Assembly (NCBI RefSeq): GCF_001427225.1
Contig: NZ_LMFH01000008.1
Coordinates: forward strand, 124,001-188,000
Direction of reading: 5' to 3'
From: Lysobacter sp. Root494
GTDB taxonomy: Bacteria; Pseudomonadota; Gammaproteobacteria; Xanthomonadales; Xanthomonadaceae
Length of the DNA stretch: 64,000 nt
In this document: positions 10,537-19,304 of the stretch, piece after piece
Numbering within the stretch: the stretch's first letter is position 1
How the letters are laid out: every line of letters begins with the position of its first letter
Notes under the pieces: generated by a model
Seen by the model: only the letters and a program-made list of their open reading frames with translations
Databases searched by the model: none
What the model was told of the DNA's origin: nothing
Made by a program: the position numbers and the translations under genes

Positions 10537-11307
10537 ATGAAAGCAGTCATCCTTGCTGGCGGACTCGGCACTCGCATCAGCGAGGAAACCATCGTGCGTC
10601 CCAAGCCGATGATCGAGATCGGAGGTAAGCCGGTGCTCTGGCACCTCCTCAAGGCGTACTCCCATCACGGCATCAACGACTTCATCATCTGCCTCGGCTA
10701 CAAGGGGTACATGGTGAAAGAATACTTTGCCAACTATTTCCTCCATACGTCCGACGTCACCTTCGACTTGGCGCGTAACCAGATGGACGTACATCATCGC
10801 CATGCCGAACCCTGGCGCGTGACGCTGGTGGACACGGGCGAGGAAACGCAGACCGGCGGCAGGCTCAAGCGCGTCGCCGAGTTCCTGGACGGCGAAACCT
10901 TCTGCTTCACGTACGGTGATGGCTTGTCGGACGTCGACATCGGCAGCGAGATTGCATTCCATCGCGAGCGCGGCGCGTTCGCGACCGTGTGCGCGGTGCA
11001 ACCCCCGGGACGGTTCGGCGCACTCGACATCGAAGGCAACCGCATCACACGCTTTACCGAGAAGCCGCAGGGTGACGGCACCTGGATCAACGGCGGATTC
11101 TTCGTCCTGCAGCCGGAGGTCCTCGCCTATATCGACAATGATGAATCCATCTGGGAGCGCGAACCACTTGAGCGCCTGGCGCGCGATGGGCAACTGTCGG
11201 CTTACACGCACAATGGTTTCTGGCACCCGATGGACACGCTTCGCGACAAGAACAAGCTGGAAGAACTCTGGCAAAGCGGGAGCGCACCTTGGAAGGTCTG
11301 GGACTAA
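10537..11307 (+). CDS. rfbF: Glucose-1-phosphate cytidylyltransferase
   Basis: Makes CDP-glucose from CTP and glucose-1-phosphate, the entry step of CDP-6-deoxysugar synthesis. The 256-residue protein begins [18 protein letters not shown], the nucleotide-binding loop of this family, followed by [16 protein letters not shown], and carries the GDGLSDVD metal-binding region; the length equals that of characterised RfbF. ATG 10537 is preferred over an upstream in-frame GTG (10522) because the conserved fold starts there. Its last 19 bp overlap rfbG, so the two are translationally coupled. Confidence 0.93.
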   Translation: MKAVILAGGLGTRISEETIVRPKPMIEIGGKPVLWHLLKAYSHHGINDFIICLGYKGYMVKEYFANYFLHTSDVTFDLARNQMDVHHRHAEPWRVTLVDTGEETQTGGRLKRVAEFLDGETFCFTYGDGLSDVDIGSEIAFHRERGAFATVCAVQPPGRFGALDIEGNRITRFTEKPQGDGTWINGGFFVLQPEVLAYIDNDESIWEREPLERLARDGQLSAYTHNGFWHPMDTLRDKNKLEELWQSGSAPWKVWD

Positions 11308-12389
11308 GCACCCTGTTCGGTGGCGCGTATTCCGGTCGGCGTGTGCTGGTCACCGGACACACAGGGTTCAAGGGTTCGTGGCTCGCGATGTGGTTGCAAG
11401 CACTCGGCGCGGAGCTAGCCGGGCTTGCACTGCCGCCCGATACGGAGCCATCGCATTGGCGGCTGCTGGACATGAAGCTCAAGCGCGAATACCTGGTCGA
11501 CGTACGTGACCGAGGTGGTGTGCTTGATGCACTGCACGACTTCCAGCCCGAGTTCGTGTTCCATCTCGCCGCCCAACCATTGGTCCGGCGCAGCTATCGC
11601 GAGCCCGTGGAAACGTTCGCCACCAATGTGCTCGGTCTGGTACACCTGTTGGAAGCTGCGCGCCACTGCGATAGCGTGCGCGTTCTGGTCAACGCCACGA
11701 CCGACAAGGTATATGAACCCTTCGATGTGCCAGGTGGCTACTGCGAAGACGACATCTTGGGCGGGCACGACCCCTACAGCACATCGAAAGCCTGCGCAGA
11801 GTTGGTATCGGCCTGTTATCGCCGCAGCTATTTCGACGGTGCCGACTCGCACGCTGTCCGGTTGGCAACCGCTCGTGCCGGTAATGTCATCGGCGGCGGA
11901 GACTGGGCGGAGGATCGCCTGGTACCGGACGTCGTCAGGGCCATGGCTGGCGCCGGTACGGTACGGCTCCGCAACCCCATGTCGACCCGCCCATGGCAAC
12001 ACGTGCTGGAGCCGCTTTCGGGTTACCTCTGTCTCGCGCAGGCAATGATCGAAGGCCGCGAAGCGGGAGGCGCCTGGAACTTCGGGCCCTCGCGCGGCTC
12101 GACGATGGCCGTGGGCGACGTGGTTCGACATTTCCAGCATGAATGGCCCGGACTCCAAGTCGAGCATGATGCCGGCCCGCACCCGCATGAAGCGGAGAAA
12201 CTGACGCTCGACTGCGGGAAAGCCGCCCGCGAACTCGGATGGCATTCAGTGTGGGACGCGGAGCCCACCGTTGCCCACACCGCGCGTTGGTACCGCGATT
12301 TTCTCGACGCTGGCCATATCCACAGTCGCCAAGACCTGGATGCCTATGTCGCCAGTGCACGGCGCCAGCGGCAGGCTTGGGCGTCATGA
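11289..12389 (+). CDS. rfbG: CDP-glucose 4,6-dehydratase
   Basis: NAD-dependent SDR enzyme converting CDP-glucose to CDP-4-keto-6-deoxyglucose. The 366-residue protein shows [18 protein letters not shown], the RfbG version of the Rossmann motif, the TTDKVY segment and the catalytic YxxxK as [11 protein letters not shown]. Start is TTG 11289, preceded by GGGAG at good spacing and overlapping the end of rfbF by 19 bp. It ends in an ATGA overlap with the epimerase gene. With rfbF it commits this operon to CDP- rather than dTDP-linked sugars. Confidence 0.93.
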   Translation: MEGLGLSTLFGGAYSGRRVLVTGHTGFKGSWLAMWLQALGAELAGLALPPDTEPSHWRLLDMKLKREYLVDVRDRGGVLDALHDFQPEFVFHLAAQPLVRRSYREPVETFATNVLGLVHLLEAARHCDSVRVLVNATTDKVYEPFDVPGGYCEDDILGGHDPYSTSKACAELVSACYRRSYFDGADSHAVRLATARAGNVIGGGDWAEDRLVPDVVRAMAGAGTVRLRNPMSTRPWQHVLEPLSGYLCLAQAMIEGREAGGAWNFGPSRGSTMAVGDVVRHFQHEWPGLQVEHDAGPHPHEAEKLTLDCGKAARELGWHSVWDAEPTVAHTARWYRDFLDAGHIHSRQDLDAYVASARRQRQAWAS

Positions 12390-12934
12390 GGATCACCGCC
12401 ACTCCCTTGTCCGGGCTCGTGACCATCGACACCCAGTCGCATGAAGACAGCCGCGGCCGCTTCGAACGGATCTTCTGCGAGGCAGCGCTGCGCGAAGTGC
12501 GCCCAGGCCTCCGGTTCGTGCAGGTGAATCTCTCGACCACCGCGCTGCGCGGTACCGTACGGGGCATGCATTTCCAGCGGACGCCGAGCGCGGAGGCGAA
12601 ACTGATCAAGTGCCTGCGGGGTTGCGTGTTCGACGTCGCCGTGGACCTGCGCGCCGATTCGCCAACGTTCCTGCGCTGGCACGGCATGGAGTTGAGAGAC
12701 GACGAACCCCGTGAGGTGTTCATTCCCGAGGGCTTTGCCCACGGATTCCAGTCACTGAGCGATGATGCCCAGTTGCTCTACTTCCACACTCAGCCATGGA
12801 CTCCCTCGTGCGAAGGAGGAGTCAGGCACGACGATCCGCGTTTGGCGATCAAGTGGCCGCTGCCCTTGGCTCATATTTCCGAGCGCGATCTGGGCCATCC
12901 GTTGATCGACGGCAAATTCGAGGGCTTGGACTAA
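12386..12934 (+). CDS. RfbC-like NDP-4-keto-6-deoxysugar 3,5-epimerase
   Basis: The 182-residue cupin-fold protein has the signatures of dTDP-4-dehydrorhamnose 3,5-epimerase: GTVRGMHFQ with the catalytic histidine, KLIKCLRGCVFDVAVDLR, and FIPEGFAHGFQ. In its neighbourhood the likely substrate is CDP-4-keto-6-deoxyglucose, giving the L-configured or C3-epimerised keto sugar (inference). ATG 12386 overlaps the rfbG stop as ATGA. I give no gene symbol because the family does not distinguish between CDP and dTDP substrates. Confidence 0.88.
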   Translation: MRITATPLSGLVTIDTQSHEDSRGRFERIFCEAALREVRPGLRFVQVNLSTTALRGTVRGMHFQRTPSAEAKLIKCLRGCVFDVAVDLRADSPTFLRWHGMELRDDEPREVFIPEGFAHGFQSLSDDAQLLYFHTQPWTPSCEGGVRHDDPRLAIKWPLPLAHISERDLGHPLIDGKFEGLD

Positions 12935-14157
12935 TGGATTGCCGCTTCTGCGCAACGCCGCTTGTCGATGTCTTTCTCGACCTCGGTACATCGCCTCCGT
13001 CCAATGCGTACCTTGCACTGGAAGCGTTGCAGTCGCCAGAGACCTGGTTTCCGCTCAAGCTGTTCACATGCAGGCAGTGCCATCTGGTGCAGGTGGACGA
13101 GGTGCAGGGGCATGCTGAGCTGTTTGCGTCCGATTACGCGTATCACTCCTCATACTCGCGTTCGTGGCTCGAACATGCCCGGCGTTACGTGGACAAGGTG
13201 GTACCTCGGCTTGGCCTGGGTCCGGACAGCCTTGTCGTCGAACTGGCCTCCAACGACGGGTACTTGCTCCAGTACATGGCGGAAAGATCAGTCCCCTGCC
13301 TTGGCATCGAGCCCACGGCGGGCACCGCCGCCGTCGCGCAATCCAAGGGCATAGACACGCTGGTGAGGTTCTTCGGCCGGCAACTGGCCGACGAGCTTGT
13401 CACCACACGCGGCCACGCCGACCTCATCGTAGCCAACAATGTCCTGGCCCACGTCCCCGACATCAATGATTTCGTTTCCGGCATCGGCCGACTGCTCTCT
13501 CCAGCCGGCACAGTGACTGTCGAATTCCCGCACCTGCTCGAACTGGTCGAGAAACATCAATTCGACACCGTTTATCACGAGCATTTCTCCTATCTCTCCC
13601 TCAGGACCGTGCAGGCGATCTTCGCCGCGCATGGCCTGCGAATCTGGGACGTCGAGGAGTTGCAGACGCACGGTGGTTCGCTACGGGTATGGAGTTCGCA
13701 CGCTGGAGCGACCTACGCCAAGACGTCCAATGTCGAGCGCGTGCTCCAAAGGGAACGCGATGCCGGGATGTCCACAATGGAATGGTACGAGGGCTTCCAG
13801 AAAGTCGCAGAGCAAGCCAAGAACGCGTTCATAGCGTTTCTGCTGGAGCAGAAACGCGCAGGCAAGACCCTTGCGGCCTATGGTGCGGCCGCAAAGGGAA
13901 ACACCTTGCTCAACTTCGCCGGCATAAGGAGCGACCTGATTGCCTTCGTTGCCGATGCGTCTCCGTACAAGCAAGGCCGGTTCCTGCCGGGATCCCGCAT
14001 TCCCGTGGTCAACGAGCAACACCTGCGTGACGCACGACCTGATTTTGTCGTCGTGCTCCCATGGAACCTCAAACAGGAAATCACCGAGCAGCTCTCCTAC
14101 GTCCGTGAGTGGGGTGGGCAGTTCGTCTTCGCCATACCGCAGTTGGCAACTGAATGA
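12934..14157 (+). CDS. Sugar C-methyltransferase (zinc-binding, three-domain family)
   Basis: A 407-residue SAM-dependent methyltransferase. The N-terminal zinc-binding domain has CRFC near residue 3 and CRQCH near residue 46. The central Rossmann domain contains VVELASNDGYLLQYM with LGIEPTAGTAAVA, and the C-terminal domain (AAYGAAAKGNTLLN) resembles PF08484. This architecture is shared by sugar C3-methyltransferases such as TylCIII, MtmC and TcaB9, which methylate the carbon next to a 4-keto group. The stop of the epimerase overlaps its ATG by one base. Product is likely a branched 3-C-methyl-4-keto-6-deoxysugar; the methylation position is inferred. Confidence 0.82.
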   Translation: MDCRFCATPLVDVFLDLGTSPPSNAYLALEALQSPETWFPLKLFTCRQCHLVQVDEVQGHAELFASDYAYHSSYSRSWLEHARRYVDKVVPRLGLGPDSLVVELASNDGYLLQYMAERSVPCLGIEPTAGTAAVAQSKGIDTLVRFFGRQLADELVTTRGHADLIVANNVLAHVPDINDFVSGIGRLLSPAGTVTVEFPHLLELVEKHQFDTVYHEHFSYLSLRTVQAIFAAHGLRIWDVEELQTHGGSLRVWSSHAGATYAKTSNVERVLQRERDAGMSTMEWYEGFQKVAEQAKNAFIAFLLEQKRAGKTLAAYGAAAKGNTLLNFAGIRSDLIAFVADASPYKQGRFLPGSRIPVVNEQHLRDARPDFVVVLPWNLKQEITEQLSYVREWGGQFVFAIPQLATE

Positions 14158-15272
14158 ACCAGAATCCACGGATTCACTACACCAAGCCCTCCATAACCGA
14201 ACTGGAGGTAAGTTACGCGGTCGACGCGGCGGCCAACGGCTGGGGCGAGCATTGCTACGACTACATCCATCGCTTCGAAAGGATGTTTCGCGAGCACATA
14301 GGCGTCACCCACGCCATCGCCACCTCGAGCGGCACCGGCGCGCTTCATTTGGGGATGGCAGGTCTTGGCATTGGGCCCGGTGACGAAGTAATCCTTGGCG
14401 ACATCAACTGGATCGCATCGGCCGCGCCCATCGTGCATCTTGGTGCCACTCCGGTCCTGGTCGACGTGGACGCGGTCTCCTGGTGCCTGGATCCGGTCAA
14501 GGTCGAGCGTGCGATCACGCCGAACACCAAAGCGATCCTCGCTGTTCACCTCTACGGCAATCTATGCGAGATCGATGCGCTGCTTGATATCGGCCGCCGC
14601 CACGGCATTCCCGTGATCGAAGACGCTGCCGAGGCCATCGGTTCCATCTGGCACGGCCGTCGCGCCGGATCGATGGGTGCATTCGGGGCGTTTTCCTTCC
14701 ACGGCACCAAGACCATTACGACCGGAGAAGGCGGCATTTTTGTCACCAACGACGATGCCCTTTATGAAAAAGTATTGACGCTTTCCAATCATGGGCGCGC
14801 CAAAGGGGAAACCCGTCAGTTCTGGCCGGCGGTGATCGGGTTCAAGTACAAGATGTCCAATATTCAGGCTGCCATAGGATGCGGACAGCTTGAGCGCGTG
14901 CACGAGCTGGTCGCGGGGAAGCGCCGCGTATTCGAGGCCTATCGCCGCGCGCTCGGCAGCCTGCCGCTTGCCATGAACCCGGAACCTTCGGGAACGACCA
15001 ATGGCTACTGGATGCCGACAGCGGTATTCGATCCCGGCTGCGGATTCGATCGCGACAGCCTCCTTTCGGAGTTCCGCGAAGAAAACATCGACGGCCGCGT
15101 CTTCTTCTGGCCGCTGTCCACCCTGCCCATGTTCGAACCACGACCAGAAAACCTGGTCAGCCTGTCGCTGTCGCAGCGCGCGATCAACCTGCCCAGTTAC
15201 CACGATCTGGACCAAGGCGGAATTGAACGCGTGACCAGGATCGTATCCCGCCACGCTGGAGTCGCCCGATGA
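14154..15272 (+). CDS. DegT/DnrJ/EryC1 family sugar aminotransferase
   Basis: PLP-dependent enzyme of 372 residues that transfers an amino group to a keto sugar, most likely at C4 here. SGTGALHL (60-67) binds phosphate, Asp157 (VIEDAAEAIG) binds the pyridine nitrogen and Lys186 in SFHGTKTITTGEGG is the Schiff-base lysine. Because the lysine is retained, it is a transaminase and not a ColD/RfbH-type 3-dehydratase, in which a histidine stands at this place. It overlaps the C-methyltransferase gene (ATGA) and the dioxygenase gene downstream. It most resembles perosamine-synthase-like members; substrate not proven. Confidence 0.87.
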   Translation: MNQNPRIHYTKPSITELEVSYAVDAAANGWGEHCYDYIHRFERMFREHIGVTHAIATSSGTGALHLGMAGLGIGPGDEVILGDINWIASAAPIVHLGATPVLVDVDAVSWCLDPVKVERAITPNTKAILAVHLYGNLCEIDALLDIGRRHGIPVIEDAAEAIGSIWHGRRAGSMGAFGAFSFHGTKTITTGEGGIFVTNDDALYEKVLTLSNHGRAKGETRQFWPAVIGFKYKMSNIQAAIGCGQLERVHELVAGKRRVFEAYRRALGSLPLAMNPEPSGTTNGYWMPTAVFDPGCGFDRDSLLSEFREENIDGRVFFWPLSTLPMFEPRPENLVSLSLSQRAINLPSYHDLDQGGIERVTRIVSRHAGVAR

Positions 15273-16114
15273 GCTGGAATGGCGTGCTGGACGATTCGCA
15301 ACGCGACGCATTCCATCGCGACGGGTTTCTCGTCATCCGCGCCTTCTACGATGTGCAAGCCGACATCGCTCCCATCCAGTTGGGAATTCGTCGTGTAATA
15401 GGGCAGGTCTTGCTGCGCCACGGCATCACCAATACCTGCAGGACTGCCGCAGATGCGTCGTTCGATGATGATTACCAGGCGTTGATCGCGAAAGACCGGT
15501 CCTTCGGCGGCGAGGTCTACGATGCTGTGAAACAGATCCCGGCCTTCACCCGCCTGCTTGGCAAGCCCGAGCACGAAACGCTGTTCGCGCTGCTGCGCCC
15601 AGGCTCCATACCGGGGATCGCGGCAGGTGGCTCCGGCATTCGTATCGACAACCCGGGCGAAGATCAATACAGGGCCGAGTGGCACCAGGAATACCCATCC
15701 CAGTTGCGCAGCCTGGACGGCCTCGTTTTCTGGAGCCCGTTAGTGGAGATGACCAATGAGTTGGGGCCGGTGCGTTTCTGCCCTGGCTCACACTTGGCCG
15801 GGCCCCAACCGGTGCACACTCATGCATCTGGAAATGGCAAGACCGGCGCTTATGCCGTACGCCTTCGCGACGAGCAGCAATTGCTGGAACGGTATCCGCA
15901 GGTCGCGCCGCTTATGTCTCCCGGCGATCTGGCGGTGGTGGACTTCCTGACTCTGCACGCTTCCGGATACAACACCAGCCGCCGATCGCGCTGGTCGATG
16001 CAGTTCCGTTACTTCAATTTTGCCGAGCCGACCGGCATGTCCCACGGTTGGAAGGGTTCCTTTGCTGCCGGTGTGGACTTCAGGGCGATCCACCCGGAAC
16101 TCTGCGCAGACTGA
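15269..16114 (+). CDS. Phytanoyl-CoA dioxygenase (PhyH) family oxygenase
   Basis: 281 residues with the double-stranded beta-helix signatures of Fe(II)/2-oxoglutarate oxygenases. The metal triad can be read as His and Glu in EWHQEYP and a distal His in VDFLTLHASGYNTS, followed by SRWSMQFRY, where Arg would hold 2-oxoglutarate. FWSPLVEMTNELGPVRFCPGSH is a typical PhyH stretch. In a sugar operon such an enzyme could hydroxylate the sugar or an acyl group on it (inference). Start ATG 15269 overlaps the aminotransferase stop. Confidence 0.8.
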   Translation: MSWNGVLDDSQRDAFHRDGFLVIRAFYDVQADIAPIQLGIRRVIGQVLLRHGITNTCRTAADASFDDDYQALIAKDRSFGGEVYDAVKQIPAFTRLLGKPEHETLFALLRPGSIPGIAAGGSGIRIDNPGEDQYRAEWHQEYPSQLRSLDGLVFWSPLVEMTNELGPVRFCPGSHLAGPQPVHTHASGNGKTGAYAVRLRDEQQLLERYPQVAPLMSPGDLAVVDFLTLHASGYNTSRRSRWSMQFRYFNFAEPTGMSHGWKGSFAAGVDFRAIHPELCAD

Positions 16115-16116
16115 AC

Positions 16117-17274
16117 ATGCCAATGCCCTCCTGCTTTGTCTGCGCACATCCCGGTTGCGAGGTCCTCTATCGATCGCAAGGCGATCGATCGCTCACTTCG
16201 TTGTGCCAGATCCATCCCGGCCGGACCTCGGTCTATGTGTGTCCAGCCTGTGGACATTGTCAGAGCGACGTCATGGCGGATGTCGACGTCTATTACGACA
16301 CCGAATACGACATCCTCGTCGACAGCGAGGAAGAGGATCAGATCTACGAAGTGGTGGCGGGCAATCCCCTGTACCGCACGGAGCATCAGGTGCGAACCCT
16401 CCAGCGCAAACTGCCACTGGAAGGTCACGTGGCGCTGCTCGATTACGGCTGCGCGAAAAGCTCCACCATTCGCATGCTCGCGACGCTCTCTCCCGGGATA
16501 GTGCCGCATTTATATGACGTGAGCTCGCGCTACATTCCTTTCTGGGAAAAGTTTACGCACCCGGCCCATTGGGCAGTGAATTCACCCAAGCCGGAATGGG
16601 ATTCCTATTTCGATGTGGTGACGTCGTTCTTTTCGCTGGAACATATCCCCACTCCCGCGCGCACGATGCGGGAGATCGCTCGCCTCCTGAAGCCAGGAGG
16701 ACACTTCTATGCCATCGTCCCGAACGTAGCCACCAATGTGGCTGATCTCGTCGTTGTCGATCACTGCAATCACTTCTCGGCCACTTCGTTGACGCGACTC
16801 GTGTCTGACGCCGGCCTCGAGTTGCTCGAGATCGATGCGAACGCGCACAGGGGGGCGTTCGTTGTCGTTGCCATGAAACCCCGGGCGCTGCCAGCTCCTG
16901 CAGCGCTCGATCCTGCGAAAGTCGGGCACGTCCGTGCCGAGCTCGCTGGCATTGCCGCATTCTGGGACAAGGCAGCCAGCCGGGTACGAGACTACGAAGC
17001 GTCAATAGGCGGTGATGCTGCCATTTATGGCGCGGGCTTCTATGGGGCATTTATCGCCACCAGCCTGTCCAATCCCTCCATCATCAGCTGCCACATCGAC
17101 CAGAATCCATACCTCCAGGGCCAGACATTCGACGGCAAACCGGTGATAGCCCCAGATGACCTGCCGACAGATGTCAGCTCTATCCTGGTCGGCCTGAATC
17201 CGGCCCACGCACGCAAGATCATTTCTGAGGTTGCCGTCCTTCGCGAACGCGATCTGGATTATTTCTTCCTATGA
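16117..17274 (+). CDS. SAM-dependent methyltransferase with N-terminal zinc finger-like segment
   Basis: 385 residues. The N-terminus carries CFVCAHPGC and VCPACGHC, two paired-cysteine elements. A class I methyltransferase core follows (VALLDYGCAKSSTIRML, then DVVTSFFSLEHIPTP, then LLKPGGHFYAIVPN), and the C-terminal region contains AIYGAGFYGAFIATSL, a nucleotide-binding-like turn. The order resembles the larger C-methyltransferase upstream, so the two may share ancestry and act on the same sugar at different positions or on O versus C. ATG 16117 is used; ATG 16123 is possible. Two bases separate it from the PhyH gene. Confidence 0.75.
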   Translation: MPMPSCFVCAHPGCEVLYRSQGDRSLTSLCQIHPGRTSVYVCPACGHCQSDVMADVDVYYDTEYDILVDSEEEDQIYEVVAGNPLYRTEHQVRTLQRKLPLEGHVALLDYGCAKSSTIRMLATLSPGIVPHLYDVSSRYIPFWEKFTHPAHWAVNSPKPEWDSYFDVVTSFFSLEHIPTPARTMREIARLLKPGGHFYAIVPNVATNVADLVVVDHCNHFSATSLTRLVSDAGLELLEIDANAHRGAFVVVAMKPRALPAPAALDPAKVGHVRAELAGIAAFWDKAASRVRDYEASIGGDAAIYGAGFYGAFIATSLSNPSIISCHIDQNPYLQGQTFDGKPVIAPDDLPTDVSSILVGLNPAHARKIISEVAVLRERDLDYFFL

Positions 17275-17280
17275 GCAAAC

Positions 17281-17796
17281 ATGATGCTGCTCGGCGATAA
17301 GGTGATACTTCGCGAATGGCGTGAGTCCGATCTGGAACGATTGTCCGCGCTGCGAAACGACATCGACCTCCAGCGGCTGCTCATGTCCCAGGCCAGGCCC
17401 AACTCGGTCGAACGGGTTCGTCAGTGGCTCGTCGAGCGCAGCGCCCGCGATGACATGGTCTTCTTCGTCGTCGCCGACGGCAATGACGAGGCTGTCGGCT
17501 ATATACAAGTTGCTGCAATCGATCGATTCCACGGCCATGGGGACCTCGGGATCTGCCTATCGCAATCGACCCAGGGCCTCGGCATCGCAGCGGAAGCTTG
17601 CCAACTCCTCGAACAGTATCTGATCGACACCCTGGCGCTCCATAAGCTCACACTCAGGGTGCTCGCCGACAATAGCCGCGCGATCGCCTTCTATCGCAAG
17701 CACGGATACCGTGACGTGGGCGTTCTCGAGCGTCACTTCCGCGACGGAAACTCCCAGCACGATGTGCTGCTCATGGAACGGTTGCTGCGTCGGTGA
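17281..17796 (+). CDS. GNAT family N-acetyltransferase
   Basis: A 171-residue acyltransferase of the RimJ/RimL-like GNAT group. It opens LLGDKVILREWRESDLERL, has ICLSQSTQGLGIAAEACQLL as the acetyl-CoA pyrophosphate loop, and LRVLADNSRAIAFYRKHGYR as the end of the fold. In this operon the obvious acceptor is the amino group installed by the DegT enzyme at 14154, which would give a 4-acylamido sugar (inference). The acyl group cannot be read from sequence. Confidence 0.82.
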   Translation: MMLLGDKVILREWRESDLERLSALRNDIDLQRLLMSQARPNSVERVRQWLVERSARDDMVFFVVADGNDEAVGYIQVAAIDRFHGHGDLGICLSQSTQGLGIAAEACQLLEQYLIDTLALHKLTLRVLADNSRAIAFYRKHGYRDVGVLERHFRDGNSQHDVLLMERLLRR

Positions 17797-18512
17797 ACAT
17801 CGTGATCTCACAGCCGATGCTGTTTCCCTGGATCGGGATGCTGGAGCAAGTCCGGCTCGCTGACTGCTATGTCGACTACGCCGACGTGCAATTCTCCAAG
17901 GGCAGCTTCGTCAATCGAGTGCAGGTGAAGACCGGAGCTGGTCCACGCTGGATGACCGTTCCGCTACGCGGTCTCAGCCTCGGGCAGCGCATCGATGAAG
18001 TCGCGATCGACGATTCCCTACCTTGGCGCGAAAACCACCTGCAACTTCTGTGCGCGGCCTACGATGGAGCGCCGTATCGAGGTGAGATGCTCGCCTTGGT
18101 CGAGGATGTTTACGCAAGGGAATACACCAGCGTCTCGACCTTGAGCCTCGCCTCGTTGATGGCGCTCTGCCGCTACTATGGCCTCGATCGCGAGCGCACA
18201 TTCGTGCCCTCCTCGCAACTAGGGATCGAGGGAGCGAGCAGCCAGCGAGTTCTTGAAATCGTCCTGAGACTGGGTGGGGACCGCTACATCACCGGGCACG
18301 GTGCACGCAATTACCTCGCACACGAGATCTTCGACAAGGCCGGCGTGCGCGTGGAATACATGGATTACCTCAAGGTCCCGTACACGCAACTCCACGGGGA
18401 GTTCACCCCGTATGTAAGCGCACTGGACCTAATCGCCAACAAGGGCCCTGATGGTGTCGAATACATCAGGTCCGGGGCGCGCTACTGGAAGGACTTTCTG
18501 GATGAACGATGA
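17793..18512 (+). CDS. WbqC family protein
   Basis: 239 residues beginning MNIVISQPMLFPWIGMLEQV, the signature opening of the WbqC family (PF08889), with ADVQFSKGSFVNRVQVK and YITGHGARNYL further on. WbqC proteins are common in O-antigen and other glycan clusters and are often listed with aminosugar genes; their biochemical role is not firmly known to me. Start is GTG 17793, overlapping the GNAT stop by four bases, and the end overlaps the next gene by eleven. Confidence 0.85.
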   Translation: MNIVISQPMLFPWIGMLEQVRLADCYVDYADVQFSKGSFVNRVQVKTGAGPRWMTVPLRGLSLGQRIDEVAIDDSLPWRENHLQLLCAAYDGAPYRGEMLALVEDVYAREYTSVSTLSLASLMALCRYYGLDRERTFVPSSQLGIEGASSQRVLEIVLRLGGDRYITGHGARNYLAHEIFDKAGVRVEYMDYLKVPYTQLHGEFTPYVSALDLIANKGPDGVEYIRSGARYWKDFLDER

Positions 18513-19284
18513 GATCTCAAAGTTTCAGGCTGAAGTAGCTGGCAACATCGCCGGCCTCAAGCGGGACGCGGATGTCCAGGCCCTGTCGCGAATCTGGCTT
18601 CGCGAAATCACCCGTCACAAGTACGCCTACAACTTCAGCTGGATGGGCCGGCCACTCATCCAGTTCCCGCAGGACATGAGCGCCATGCAGGAACTGGTAT
18701 GGAAGGTGCAACCCGACCTGATCATCGAGACCGGCATCGCCCATGGCGGTTCCCTAATCATGAATGCATCGCTTCTGGCCCTGCTGGACTATGCCGACGC
18801 CGCGGCTCTAGGTAACGTCGTTGACCCCGCCAGGCCCAGGCGTCGCGTGGTCGGCGTGGACGTCGACATACGTCAGCACAATCGGGAGGCCATCGAGGCT
18901 CATCCGATGGCTAAGTCCATAACGATGATCCAAGGATCGTCCATCGCCCCTGACACCATCGCACAGGTCCGAGCTATCGCTAGGCAGTATTCTCGGGTGA
19001 TGGTGTGTTTGGACTCCAATCACACGCACCAACACGTCCTCGCAGAGTTGGAAGCCTATGCTCCCCTAGTCACGCCCGGCAGCTATTGCATTGTGTTCGA
19101 CACGCTGATCGAAGACATGCCTTCGGAGTTCTTTCAAACCAGCAAGTGGGGCATTGGCGACAATCCGAAGACGGCTGTACGCGAATTTCTAGCGGGCCAC
19201 GACGAATTTGTGGTCGACGAAAATATTGAGGCTCAGCTGCTTATCACCGTAGCGCCAGGCGGGTATTTGCGCCGTAAAGGGTGA
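18502..19284 (+). CDS. CmcI-like (cephalosporin hydroxylase family) methyltransferase
   Basis: 260 residues, similar to the CmcI / rhamnosyl O-methyltransferase family (PF04989). Seen are YNFSWMGRPLIQFPQDM, the SAM-binding LIIETGIAHGGSLI, VVGVDVDI and MVCLDSNHTH with acidic and histidine residues for the metal. Family members methylate hydroxyl groups on sugars or antibiotics. It is the last gene of the ten-gene operon; 20 bp separate it from the convergent GT2, and an imperfect inverted repeat at 19283-19304 lies between them. The region is lower in G+C than the housekeeping blocks. Confidence 0.8.
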   Translation: MNDEISKFQAEVAGNIAGLKRDADVQALSRIWLREITRHKYAYNFSWMGRPLIQFPQDMSAMQELVWKVQPDLIIETGIAHGGSLIMNASLLALLDYADAAALGNVVDPARPRRRVVGVDVDIRQHNREAIEAHPMAKSITMIQGSSIAPDTIAQVRAIARQYSRVMVCLDSNHTHQHVLAELEAYAPLVTPGSYCIVFDTLIEDMPSEFFQTSKWGIGDNPKTAVREFLAGHDEFVVDENIEAQLLITVAPGGYLRRKG

Positions 19285-19304
19285 TTCCCGTAAATATCGG
19301 AATC

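Noticed and set aside
14154-15272. Assignment of the aminotransferase as RfbH (CDP-4-keto-6-deoxyglucose 3-dehydrase)
   Set aside because: The Schiff-base lysine is kept at 186 and the iron-sulfur cysteine pattern and extra N-terminal length of RfbH are missing.
18502-19284. Naming the CmcI-like gene a cephalosporin hydroxylase involved in antibiotic synthesis
   Set aside because: The family name is historical; sequence and context fit an O-methyltransferase of a sugar operon.
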